64,000 bases of DNA from Oscarella lobularis (Eukaryota > Porifera > Homoscleromorpha > Homosclerophorida > Oscarellidae): assembly GCF_947507565.1 (NCBI RefSeq), contig NC_089183.1, positions 1,364,001 to 1,428,000 of the forward strand, given 5' to 3'. Below the pieces are notes generated by a model. The model did not search any database. It was given only the letters and a program-made list of their open reading frames with translations, and was not told where the DNA came from. Below, one piece after another: positions 24,881 through 35,988 of the stretch; within the stretch, counting starts at the first letter, position 1, and every line of letters begins with the position of its first letter. The translations under genes and the position numbers were made by a program.

Positions 24881-25162
24881 GTAAGTACTGCATGTACTTC
24901 GCGCGCGAAAGTCATTATTGTAGTGCGAAACTGAAAGTGCATGAGAAAGCTGAATTTTAGCATGCCGTGTTTTAACTTAACCCGGCTGTACCCTCAGGTT
25001 GCTTTCGATAGGTTAGCGCCTTTCTTGGCCTTCGAAAAGTGACGTAATACAGTTCATATAGATGGAGAAGGAGTGGCAAGAGTCGCTCATACAGGACGGA
25101 AGTGCTCACACACTCGATTTCAACTAAAGCCGTCTTCGCTGCTCTCCTGTACAGCTGCGCAA

Positions 25163-27208
25163 ATGATGATGCAGGAGCTTCACAGAACCACAAGCAGTGA
25201 CGAAAAATACATATATCGGTTCATTTTCAAACAAATTTGGAATCACCTGAAGCTGTTTGGTCTCGTATTTGGCCTTGTTGTCTTATTTATACTTACCGCT
25301 ACGCCCGTGTATTTTTATTACGTCATCCCACCGTTGAATTCGCCTGTAGGTATTTCGCGTAAGAGACGCATGCACTTCACTTAGATAGTTGAACGCAAAA
25401 CCAAATTCGGTTTCGATTCTCCACCGAGTATATAGCCCGCTTTCTCTTTAGGCGAAAATTGATTCCCTTGGCTGTCACCGCATTCCAATAGCTCAATTAA
25501 ACCGATCTGTATGCAGTACGGCGTTTCCCCTTTGGAATGCAAACGAATACGCAAACCGATGTATTTCGGTGTCAGGCTGCGGAAACTTTTCGAAGGCCGA
25601 GAAAGACGTGCGTAATGTCACTACACTTCTTTCTCTATCTTCGGACAAGGCTAAAATGATGCCACTCTTTTGCCATTACGCTTTCAATGACGTCTACGAT
25701 TTCGGTCATATTTTCAAACCATTAGAGAACCACACCATTTGCGTTGAATTTCGCAATTTGATATCGTTGTTTGAGACCAATCTATCGTGCCTAACTATTC
25801 CAACGTGCAAAACGAACTCGACTGAATCAATCTGTCCGCGTCCTCTAATACGTACACGTACCAAAGCTGCAAAAGAGAATGGCGTGCACTGCTCTCCTCC
25901 GTGTTATCAGAGAACGTGGAAAATTGGTACTAAAACCTTCCACGTCACATTGTGCATTTCTCTAGCAATTCACTGGATTTCCGTTGCCATTACCTTCGCT
26001 ACTTGGGCAAAAATGAAAAAACCGTAGGTCGAATTCTTCATAATTAGGCTAACTAAAATAACTTCTGATAGATTCAGCCACCAATCTCTAACCAGTTTCT
26101 TTTTGCCGGCATCACTAGCTGTATTTAGTGAGTGCATGACGATATTGCCTTAATTGGGTTAATTAATAAGGCTCTATTACAGGCATTTCTATAACGATTC
26201 CTATCGTTCTGGGCGCAAAACGTACCTTCTGTAAGCACGAGAGTATGATTGATTCAGGGTTTGATCCGACTACTGCATGCCATGTCCAAGGTAAGACGAA
26301 TTCCTACTCTGCAATTGCACTAGACACTCAGTCCAATTAGGGTTGCTTCTTGAGTTTGGTTACCTCTCAATTTTGATGTGGTGGATAAGTTCTGTCTCAA
26401 CTACAGTTTTGACAGTGTGGAAGCCTGGAAAGTTTGGTCACAAAAGTCATAAACGACTCTTTTACGTTCAACTAACTCTATCGTTACTTCTACCCGGAGG
26501 AAAACTTGCTTTGACTCTAATACGCGGTGTGAAATACGCCCAATTTTTGCCAAGCGGATCTTCTTGCGCTCCCACATCGTTTTCATGGACTTTCTACACC
26601 TTCATTCTTCCCACTGACGTTCTGATTATGTGTGGAACGGTCATGTCCGTTTTTGTTATGATAAAGCTGCATCAGGTAAAGAAACGCCGATCCAATTCTA
26701 CTGAGCTAAACTTTGCTTTATAAAGGCAAAGAAAATACACGAGAGTCTTGGCAATGTGTCTGGCGAAGAACGACGCGAAATTGCTGAAGCGTATGCGCTG
26801 ATTCAAAAGCGGTTTTTTCTTCTATCTATTTTTATTCCTCTGAAATTTGCCTCGCAAATGGCGACAGATATCATTTACCGCGGAACACAGTTTTCTAAGT
26901 GCTTCAAACAGATGGCGACAAAACGCTGTCTATCTGAGTATGAAGCAGGTACCGGTTGGCTTGCTGTTGAAATGCTAAATATTATCTTTACTGATCTATG
27001 TTTGTTTGCCTTTGTGATCTACTGCCTTATTCCAAAGCCAGCAAGAATCTTTTGGTCAGAATTGTGGAGGAAGTGTAAAAAAAGACAATTTGCAAAGCGG
27101 TGCAACGTCGACACGACGGAAAGACTTAGTGAAGTCACTCGCCTATTTCCATCGTCAACAACTCTAAGAGAGCTACCGGTTTATTCATTTTCCGAAAACT
27201 CGGACTGA
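25163..27208 (+). CDS. Frizzled/Smoothened-type (class F) 7TM receptor A
   Basis: Six exons: 25163-25345, 25452-26023, 26072-26128, 26183-26290, 26341-26675, 26726-27208. Start chosen at the first of three tandem ATGs. Order: short N tail and hydrophobic signal-anchor; a Cys-rich ectodomain recalling a Frizzled CRD (C..IPI..LNRSVC..FPLW); a linker like Frizzled's (CPRPL........CSPPC); seven hydrophobic helices including MWWISSVSTTVLTVW and a GHK loop, IQKRFFLLSIF as helix 6, and LIPKPARIFW after helix 7. No KTxxxW motif seen after helix 7, so canonical Dishevelled coupling is doubtful. The exon 3 T6 run near 26100 has one base too many compared with receptor B: 57 nt breaks the frame, 56 nt would give 578 aa. 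Receptor B, with identical exon structure, lies 1.4 kb downstream. Confidence 0.7.
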
Positions 27209-28522
27209 TAAATCTATGAAATGCCTGGAAACTAAGACTTTCTGTCTATGATTATAACGTATGGTGTAGTAGGATTAAGTGTGCCGTGATAATGATTAGC
27301 AGAGAATCACGTACGTCGTTCTTAGACGAGAGTTCTTTCGATTCATACATAGCTTCAATAAAACCTCCGGAGAAAGGGGCTAGGGAGGAGCATGATGATG
27401 CAAGAGAAGCTTTAGGCTTCGTGCACTGCGGCTAATGAGTCCCAACGTCTCGAGGATCTCGAATAAAGCAACTAGTTCAAAGCCTCTATATATGCTTGAG
27501 ATTTGTACTGTCCTCCGTGAGATCAGTTTCACTGGAAAAAAAGACGTTACGTTTGATTGGCGTGGCGCATGTTGAGTTTTCTGTGGTGTTTTGGGGGAGG
27601 CCCCTTTCGGTCGCGCGATTAGGAGACGTGCTCCTTTTGCTAGAATGCGCGCGGCTTCTTGAGCTTCAGACCCTCCCGTACGTCAACGTAGTAGAAATGA
27701 TAGCGCAGGGTGTTCGCTAGCAACCGGAAATTCCTTGTGTAAAGCTTTTGGAGCCAGCATACGCTCGTCAAAGTTCCTGAGCGTCGCAAACGCCGAAAGG
27801 GGAGGAAACGCTTTTCGGAAACTGCTAATGTGTGTTTGCTTGGCTTTGCCGACGATTTGATGCTGCCGTTGATTTCCTCCATGCATTGTTCGTCGCCTAG
27901 CGCACTTTATAGCGGCAAACCGGCCACTGAGGAGCGACCTTGGAACTCTCTTCGACCGAAATGAGATCAGCGAAAGACGTGTCGCGCTGCTCAGAAGCGA
28001 CTCAAATCTCTGACAACGGATTGTAGAGAGATCCGTGCCTAAACGGCGGTGTACACTACAGACACTACATGCACTCCCCGGACGTCAGCCGAAGAAGACG
28101 GTCCGGCTGCTCTTCCTTTGAATACCAGTGGGCAAATGGACGATGAGTTTTGTTAGCGTACGTGTGCGACGGCAACAACGACGGCTGGGACTAGACGAAG
28201 ACGTGCAAAGGCAAATGATCGAAATCGAGCATGCGTAAACAGTACGTAAGCAGAATGTCACGAATATGCGGAACATAAATGGTTTCCGTGCTCCGTTTCT
28301 AAGCAGCAAACTCCAGGCAAATGGCCTGCAAACGGCGACAGATATAATTTACGACAGACGTGCATGCAACAAACTGTATTCCAAAATCCAGTGAGAGACA
28401 AGACAGCGAGGAGTAATTGAGGAATTGAGGAGAAGAAACGAGGATTTTGAGCTGGTAAGGAAAAAGAGCTGGTAAGGAAAAAGAACCACTAATCGAAACT
28501 GAAACTGAAAATCTAGGCCATA
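27209..28522. other. intergenic, repeated downstream of the third receptor copy
   Basis: The segment 27550-27960 is paralogous to 32996-33345 (both carry ccctttcgg, gcttcttgagcttcaga and tagcgcacttta), so it was duplicated with the receptors. No credible ORF in either. 28210-28450 repeats 23830-24110. Confidence 0.45.
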
Positions 28523-28632
28523 TGCATGCATGCATGACTAAAAGCTAGGGAGGGGCATGCACGAGAAGAAGTCTCTCTAAACAAGCTGACGCCTTTGTCA
28601 TTAGTCATTAGCCTCGTTTCCTCCTCTCTGTC
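28523..28632 (+). promoter_or_regulatory. conserved upstream block of Frizzled-like genes, copy 2
   Basis: Near-identical to 24181-24285: tgcatgcatgcatgact, then a leader with caagctgacgcctttgtc, ending about 10 nt before the ATG at 28642. Likely promoter and 5' UTR of receptor B. Confidence 0.45.
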
Positions 28633-28641
28633 TATACTGCG

Positions 28642-30693
28642 ATGCTGCGGCTCAACTTCAAAAATATTCGAAGCCGCACGAGCCTGATTTGCCTCGGATT
28701 GGGGTTGACCGTTTTGGTTATACTCACCGCTACGCCCGTCTACGTTTACTACTTCGTCTCGATAACTTCTTCGGTAAGTACAATGTACTTCGATCGCTTC
28801 AAGGTCTTTGCGCACTTTCAGTATAAAAATGAAACCCAACTAAAGATGCATGCTTTGCTTTATAAAGTAAGCAGCTTCCTTTCAATAGGAAGTCTCGATG
28901 TCCTGTAAATCGGAATCGGTTCAAGTGGTTTCCATACCGATGCTAAATCAATCAGTGTGCCGTTCGGTATTTCCCCATTGGAGTGTCAACAAATTACGAA
29001 CGAATGACAATAGCGTAAGGAACGTTTCCGTGTCAGGCTGCAAGAACTTTTCAAAAGCAGATGAAGAATTGAATGCACTATTGCGCTTTGTTCCTCAATC
29101 ACTGAATAGTGTTAAATTTCTGTCGCTTCTTTGCTATTACGCTTTCAAAGACTGCAGCGAGTCCTCAAACGACCAAAATATTTGCTTGGAATTTTCAAAA
29201 TTCCAAAATGCGAACCGTTTTATTTGGTTAATTCCACTGCTTGAAAGAAATCTATCTTGCCTAACGATCCCCAAGTGCGCACGTAACTTTATCGTTTCAA
29301 ACAAAACATGCGCGAAGCCTTTAATACCTACACGTACCAAATATGCTCGAGAAAACGGTTTTTACTGCTCTCCTCCCTGCGACCAGTCACGCGAGAGAAA
29401 CAGAAGTGACATTAAAAAATCGTACATTGCGATGTATACTTCAATGCCATTTTACTGGATTGCTAACGTTGTTTTGCTCATTACATGGGCAAAGACAAAG
29501 AATGCGTACGTGAAAAGTTACATAGGCCTATAAATACCGTAAAATGTTTACATCAGGTAGAACTATCAATCTTTACCCATGCTATTTTTAATTGCATCCC
29601 TAACAATTTTTGGTAAGAAAAGAGATCACAATTATTTTTACACTAAAACTTTATTTAGACATTGCTATTTCAATTCCGATCTTTATGGGCCCCAGGAGAA
29701 CTTATTGTAAGCACGAGAGCATGGTTGACTCGTGGATTGACTCGACTACCCTTTGCTACATTCAAGGTAAAGGTTGCTCTGCTTCTAAATAAGCTAAGTG
29801 CATACATTCTCTTGCAGGGATTCTTGTCCAATTTGGCTATCTCTCGTCTTTAGTATGGTGGCTTAGTTGTGTCTCCAATACAGTGTTGACAGTGTGGGAA
29901 CCAGGAAAATTTGGTCAGAAAAGCCGCAAGAGATGTTTCTTTGTTCACTTGACACTATGGATAACTTTTGTTGGAGGACTGGCTGCTTTTGCGCTTATAC
30001 ACGGTCTAAAATACAACGGATTACCGCCTCACAAGGAAATTTGTACCCTCGCGTCAAACTTCTGGTTTTTCTACACCTTTACGCTGCCGGCTGAAGTTAC
30101 GATTTTTTGTGGTACACTTATGTCCTTTTTTGTTGTAGTAAAGCTGCATCAAGTAAGAGAACACTTCTCAGATAGATATCCCTTTCTTATAAAGTTCTTT
30201 TATAAAGGCAAAGGGAGTAACTCTTAGCGGAGTACCCATTAACAAACGGAGCGAAACAATTGAAGAGTATGCTTTGGTTCAGAAACGGTTTTTTCTGTTG
30301 TCTCTTCTTGTTCCACTGAGCTTCGCCTCGGTTATGGTGACGAATACTATTTACTTGAAGAAAATAATTCAAAAATACTCTGCGTGCCTCCTGGGAGTCA
30401 CTGATCAAACAGCACTTGAGCGATGTATATTTGAAGATTTTCCGGACCCTGGATGGATTGTTGGCTTCCTCAATTGGGCATTATGCGACCTATGCGCGTT
30501 CGCTTATGTCGCTTACTGCCTCATGCAAAAGTCGGCAAGAGTCTTCTGGTCGCAACTATGGAAAAAATGTAAACGTAGGCATTTAGCGAGGCGACGTTAC
30601 GATGATACAACGGAATGTCCAAGTGAAGTTACAAGTCTCTTTCCGTCTTCAACATCTTCAAAACGACTTTTTACTATGGCCGAAAACTCTTAG
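28642..30693 (+). CDS. Frizzled/Smoothened-type (class F) 7TM receptor B
   Basis: Six exons, all phases consistent, giving 577 aa: 28642-28773, 28889-29509, 29561-29612, 29659-29766, 29818-30152, 30208-30693. Signal-anchor (GLTVLVILTATPVY), a CRD-like ectodomain (SIPMLNQSVCRSVFPHW), a Frizzled-type linker (CAKPL........CSPPC), then seven helices with VWWLSCVSNTVLTVWEPG, a GQKS loop and helix 6 after VQKRFFLLSLL. C tail ends near EVTSLFPSSTSSKRL, conserved across the family, with no KTxxxW. Compared with receptor A, gene layout and intron positions are identical, so tandem duplication is clear. Class F membership rests on the linker and helix patterns and could be tested by structure comparison; ligand unknown. 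Confidence 0.75.
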
Positions 30694-31020
30694 CGCTCTT
30701 AGGCGTCTTTCGATTGCGTAGAAGCGTTGAAATGTGATGAACAGCAAGCTGAATTCTTTGCATGTGATCTCTAATAGATTTTACTCACTCACTCAAATTT
30801 TTTGTTTAATTAGTATCTGCTTCAGTGTGTCGCGTTTTATAGATTATTTAGTGCCATGCAGTAACTACACATAAAAAATTGGGCCACCGGAGAAAGAATC
30901 TAGGGAGAAACGACGGAATAGAGGGAAGAGCGTGGGTGACGGGTTCGAGAAAAGCTTCAAGTCTTCAGTTAATTAATACATGACATAAAGTAACGAAGGT
31001 CGCTGATGCAATTGCCAACG
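30694..31020. other. intergenic
   Basis: 3' flank of receptor B; nothing recognised. Confidence 0.4.
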
Positions 31021-31128
31021 AATGATCAGCCAAATACCTGAGACCGATTGGCCTTGGATTCAGCCTAATTGTTTTTATACATACTCATCATCACTTCCGT
31101 TGAAGTTTGCACTAACACCTTCGTCGGA
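31021..31128 (+). pseudogene. orphan Frizzled-like first exon of copy C
   Basis: Relic of exon 1 (RPIGLGFSLIVFI-like reading) followed by a gttaactgtacttcgcg donor region similar to those of the other copies. It is cut off from its exons 4-6 at 32147-32951 by about 1 kb holding a SINE and a 5S relic. Confidence 0.5.
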
Positions 31129-31323
31129 GTTAACTGTACTTCGCGTGAAAGTCGCGAACTGAAAGTCCATGAGAAAGCATGCAGTGCCTTAATGAAAACG
31201 TGAAACTAAAACTGCGCAAAAGAGCTAAAGAGCAAGTGATGCATGCATGGTGGTTTTCATAACGCTAGCGTGCGCTGCGTTTTACGTAACTAGGGAAAAG
31301 GCGGATTTGAGAAATCGAGCCAT

Positions 31324-31607
31324 CAGTTTACTTTGCTAGCCACAAAGAGCGGAGGTGAGCAGGGTGTGACGTTTCCGGTAGGACCCGAAAACTGACTTGC
31401 ACGCTGGTCCCCGACCGGTGACTGAAAACATTGAAAACCTCCACTAAGCTGCTTCAGATTCCTTAGAGGGAAAGCTCCATAGCAGAGAAAAACCCTCGGA
31501 CAACGGCAGGAGATCGAGGGATATTTTACGAAATTCCGACAAAGTTGGGATTCGAACCACAGCGGTGCCGGCCGAGTGTTCTTACCACTCGGCCACCGTG
31601 ACTTCAA
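31324..31607 (-). mobile_element. tRNA-derived SINE
   Basis: On the minus strand the element opens with a tRNA-like head: A-box GGCCGAGTGG (complement of about 31586-31595), then a B-box GGTTCGAATCC (complement of about 31548-31558). The body runs on to about 31324. The head is of Ser/Leu tRNA type but lacks a normal anticodon arm and variable arm, so it is a SINE and not a tRNA gene. No clear poly-A tail or target duplication identified. Confidence 0.65.
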
Positions 31608-31641
31608 ATGTATATGTAAGCTAATTTTTCTACGCTAACTT

Positions 31642-31720
31642 TTCTCGTCCGATCACCGAAGTTACGCAACGTATGGCCTAAAGAGTACACTTGGATGCAA
31701 GACCGTCTGGGAACACCGGC
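31642..31720 (+). pseudogene. 5S rRNA-derived relic
   Basis: The stretch matches the 3' two-thirds of eukaryotic 5S rRNA in order: tctcgtc.gatc, the box A region (gaagtta.gcaa), then the intermediate element and box C (acttggatg.aagaccgtctgggaacaccgg). The 5' third is missing and box A is mutated. Either a 5S pseudogene or the head of a 5S-derived SINE, adjacent to a SINE in opposite orientation. Confidence 0.65.
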
Positions 31721-32146
31721 TAACGAGAAGAGGTATAGCCTTGTGCCAGGCAGAAGAAGGTCCATTTCTCAGAACTTCGGTTAATATGCGAAATTAGTGG
31801 GGCGTTTGCCAACGCTCGCCCACACTTGCATACCATAGATAATGAAAGAACATCTGCGCTCTTAAAACGCGATTTCGTCTCACTCATGTAGGACAGAATG
31901 TCACTAAAGCAGTTTACAGAAGCTAGCAACATAGTTTACGCACTGGGTGACACGCTAGATAGGCAATTTGAAGAATGCTGGTAGGAGTTGCGGTTGACGA
32001 CAGCTGACGACGAAATGGGCAATTTGAAGAACGCTTGTGGGAGATGCTGTTGACAACAGCTGACGACGACGCCTCCAATTTCTTCTGGCCCCAGGCCGAC
32101 AAAATGAGTCCCCCAGCTTGAGACTCAAAAGAATCGGACTGCAGTT
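31721..32146. other. intergenic with a short duplicated unit
   Basis: Contains a roughly 45-bp unit repeated around 31960-32010 and 32018-32070 (caatttgaagaa.gct.gt.ggag.tg..gttgac). No gene seen. Confidence 0.4.
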
Positions 32147-32951
32147 ATCACAGTTCTGACAGTCTGGAAACCTAGAGGGCTTAGCCGTGAGAATCACAAG
32201 AGATTCTTTTAGTTCAGCTGACCCTATCGCCAATTATCCCTGGAGGACCGGTCACTTTTGCTCTCTTGCACGGCCTGATGTACGGAAGAATAACACCCTG
32301 CACGATTTGTGGCCCAGAGTCGGCTTCCTTGGAATTTTATCTCTTTGCGCTGCCAGCAGACATATCACTTTGTTATGGCACGCTTATGTCTATTTATGTC
32401 ATGGTAAAACTGCATCAGGTAAGAAACCGCGTCTTCTAATGATACATATTGCTATGTGAGACCTTCTACAAAGGCAAAAAGACTCAGTCCTCGTGGGATA
32501 TCCGCTGGAAAACGCTACAAAACTATTGAAGCTTTTGCTTTGGTTCAGAAGCGTTTTCTTCCATTGTCTGTTTTTCTGCCGTTGAGTTTCGCTTCAAGTA
32601 TGGCAACAAATATTATTTATGCAGAGAAATCGTCTAGAAATTATTTCAAGTGCCTGAGTTCCTCTCTTCAAAGAACAACGGATCGTTGCACATATGCGGA
32701 AGACCTAGATCTTGGCAGGATTGCTTCCGTAATCAATTGGATCCTTACTGATCTATGTGTGCTGGCCTTGGTGGCTTACTGCCTCATTCCAAATTCAGCA
32801 AGAACCGTCTGGTCACAGATATGGAGAAAATGTAAGAAGGGAATACCAAGAAGGCAACGTTACGATGACGATCGATGGTACGATAGAACGTCCAAGCGAA
32901 GTTAGTCGTCTATTTCCGTCTTCTACGTCTTCCCAAGGACTTATTCCGTGA
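32147..32951 (+). pseudogene. Frizzled-like receptor pseudogene C (3' half)
   Basis: Exon 5 from about 32147 (VLTVWKP) loses one base at about 32210 (tacgttca reads tagttca), giving a stop; the rest matches (FALPADISLCYGTLMS..VMVKLHQ, donor gtaag at about 32420). Exon 6 from about 32475 is well preserved to VAYCLIPNSARTVW, then shifts frame near 32870 before the conserved PSEVSRLFPSSTSS tail. The CRD exon is absent. Confidence 0.8.
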
Positions 32952-33622
32952 CTGGAAATTCTTAGAGACACCTAATTGCAGACTCCTAAGGCTTTTGGCT
33001 ATAGCGTGACGTGACGCATATGCTGAATTCTCTGTGGTATTTGGAGGGCCCTTTCGGTTGCTGGGTAGTAGACGTGTTTTCTTTGCTAGAATGTTGCTTC
33101 TTGAGCTTCAGACACGCCCGTTATAGCAGCAGAATCACTGGCGCAGGATGCCAGCTACCTCGACGATCTTTCTCGGGGATCCGGCCCTTTCGACCCTACC
33201 TTACGCATCGGTCGAGAACGAGTTCTTGTTGCTAGAGGGTCGCTAAACAACGTCGCTCTCCTCTCTCCATGCGAGCTCTCCATGCGTTTGTTCTCACGGA
33301 AGATATTCTAGCGCACTTTAGAACGTGTCGATTTCTTTAGTCGCTGATCTCGTTTTGCTCGAAGCGGCGTATATCTGACTGGATCGAGGACTGCTACGCT
33401 ACAACGCCGAAACGTCGTATCTATGACAACTGCTTTCGCGATCCTTCGGAATTTTCTCAAGAATTTTCTCAACCTATATGCTCAGACGACTGCGGTAATA
33501 AGTGTGACTGTCCCAGACTCCCATTAGACCTTGCATCTGTTATTCTATACTAACTAATGCCAACTAAAGCTGGTTATTGCTTCCAACCCCCGGTCCCGCG
33601 CGGGATTCAAGGTCGTAAGGTA
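32952..33622. other. intergenic, paralogue of 27.5-27.96 kb
   Basis: Downstream flank of receptor copy C, duplicated with it. No ORF of note. GC-rich text at about 33580-33615 directly precedes the second TIR element. Confidence 0.4.
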
Positions 33623-34940
33623 GAGTCAAGAAGGGATCGACATTCGGACGGCATGGGTTTCGGACGCGCCGTCTGCAACATCTGAAGCTATTCCGCAGCC
33701 CAGGTAAGGTTATTTCTAGTCGCCGTCAGTGTACTCTTCGACCAGTGTGTCATGGATCGATTTGCTTTAGCGCGCTCGATTGCAGGCACGATAATTTGAT
33801 TTGTCCGAGTTGCATGACCATCCGGACAACGGTAGGCATTACGGACGGGCCTCTTTTCTCGGATATTCGTTAGGAAACATATAGAGGTATTAATAATTTA
33901 TCATTCGAAAGCGCTTTTAATGACGCGTTTAACGCAGCTAACGGTTTTTGATTTGAAGCTAGCTATGTAAAAATAATGAATTTCTAATCAACGTATGTAA
34001 GTCACACGTTTCGGACAGAGTATTTTTTATTGAGTGTTTCAATAGCGGGAATCTTGCTTCCTAAGCAGTCACTTCACTACTTTTTCCCTTTAGAAGTCAG
34101 AAAAAGTATAACTACAAAAACCACGAGCGTCCCGTGATTAGCTTGAAACCGAATTCTGCGATCGGTGCGAATAAACAACACCGCAGACGCGTTTCTGTCT
34201 TGCATTGATGACAAACATTCGATAAAGCACACTCTCTCTAGCCCCGAGTGATAACGGGCAAATTTAAGGTGGGAAGCGGGAGGCCGGAGGAAGGCGGCCT
34301 GGGTTACTTCCGGATGCGTCGATCAGCTTCAGATGTAGCTTTATGGAGTGCTTGACAACCAGTACATGACAAAAAAGCCGCGTGTGCTTCATTTGTCTCA
34401 AACGTCTGTTGGATTTCCAGTTTCCCTTTACGGAAGCACGTGGTTTTTGTGGAATACCAACTTTATCTGACTTCAGACACAAAAAGACTATTAACTAAAG
34501 TATTGCTTAGGAAACAAGCTTTCTGCTTTAGAAGAAGTTACTAAAAGACTTTGTGTCCGAAACGTGTGACTTACATACGTTGATTAGAAATTCATTTTTT
34601 TCATATTGGTAGCTTCAAATGAAAAACCGTTAATTGCAATAGACGCGTCATTAAAAGCGCTTTCGAATGATATATAATACCTCTATATGTTTCCTAACGA
34701 ATATCCGAGAAAAGAGGCCCGTCCGTAATGCCTACCGTTGTCCGGATGGTCATGCAACTCGGACAAATCAAATTATCGTGCCTGCAATCGAGCGCGCTAA
34801 AGCAAATCGATCCATGACACGGTGGTCGAAGAGTACACCTACGGCGACTAGAAATACCGTTAGTTAGGCTGAGGAATTGCTTCGGATGTTGTACGCGGCG
34901 CGTCCGAAAAACATGGCGTCCGAACGTCCCTTCTTGACTC
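33623..34940. mobile_element. second palindromic TIR DNA transposon, non-autonomous
   Basis: Left arm (from GAGTCAAGAAGGG at 33623 to about 34110) and right arm (about 34440-34940, ending CCCTTCTTGACTC) are inverted copies, flanked by TA (33621-33622 and 34941-34942). Like the element at 18365 it begins with GAGT, uses a TA target, has long arms and carries TTCGGAC-type motifs. Arm identity is lower near the centre, which suggests an older insertion. No transposase ORF. Confidence 0.85.
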
Positions 34941-34942
34941 TA

Positions 34943-35988
34943 GTCTAGATGTCGTGTGCATGGGCGCATTTTTTATGTAAAATCGAGTCTCTTTTAGAAG
35001 ACAATGAATTTTCGGTCGGAAACGACGACTGGTATTGCGTTCTCGATCTGCCGGATATTCTTTGCCTTTCTCATTCTTTTTACGAAACCGCTGCCAAACA
35101 TAAACAGAGGCAAAGCTCGTGCAGAGAATTCATGTGAGCACGAGCGCAATCCGTGCACGGATGTGGAAGCAAGGTGGAAGTCAAGGAACTAATCATGGAA
35201 CTAATCATGGAACTAATCATGCGCATAGCGTGTTTTGCGTGGCATAAAGCAGACCCAGAGCCGTAGAGAGGAACGTAAACCACTCTTCACTTCCGCTTTG
35301 GTTGACGGTGCGTCGCCTCGCGCTGTCCAACGGATCGGACCATGAAGCACGAAGCCGGTAAAACAGGATACAATGTGTTGTAGCCTGTATGCGTACAACT
35401 ACAGCCTATCAAGAAAATTTTGGCCTGAGCCTCGATCGCACACCCTCCTCGTCGTGCAAAGGAAGCGATTTCGCCCGACAGCTTATAAAAAGGCCTCTAG
35501 CTCTTGCACGATATATACATCAATACTAACTAAAAGTATTTCTACCGCACGTTTTCCTACAGAAAGGATCTTTAGTTTGTCCTATATATAATTCCACACT
35601 CACTCTCAAACTTCAATTGTCCTAGAGGGCCCATGAACACGGTGGGCTCTTCTAGGTACGTGTAAAGACGTTTTTGTCCTATCAAACGGAAAGCGAAGTT
35701 GCGCAATGTAAAAATTGTCAGAGTAAATATAAAGAAAGTTATTGTTATCCTGCTTGTCGCTGTAAAAGGGACTTTGGGCACCTCTATTAGTACGCTGACT
35801 TGAGGTAAACTTGCAAGCCCAGAAATACCATGTCGTGACCGAGATGCCGCTTGGCGAATAGAAATTAATTGGGTGTAGTGAAGGGCATCAGCATGCACAT
35901 TGCGCGCGTTTGTGCGAGTGATATAAACCACTCGCCTCTTCTCGTTCGCTGTATCGCTGACGGTGCGTTTTGCATTCCGTAACAAGCC
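34943..35988. other. intergenic with duplicated kinase first-exon unit
   Basis: Holds three tandem 12-bp units (ggaactaatcat, 35185-35220) and an orphan first exon at 35342-35357 (MKHEA, donor gtaaaac). The stretch 35270-35600 is a diverged copy of 35920-36300, that is, of exon 1 plus intron 1 of the decayed LDLa kinase. Confidence 0.5.

Noticed and set aside
34264-34482. Minus-strand ORF in the centre of the second TIR element
   Set aside because: 72 codons only, no transposase motif, not shared with the first element.
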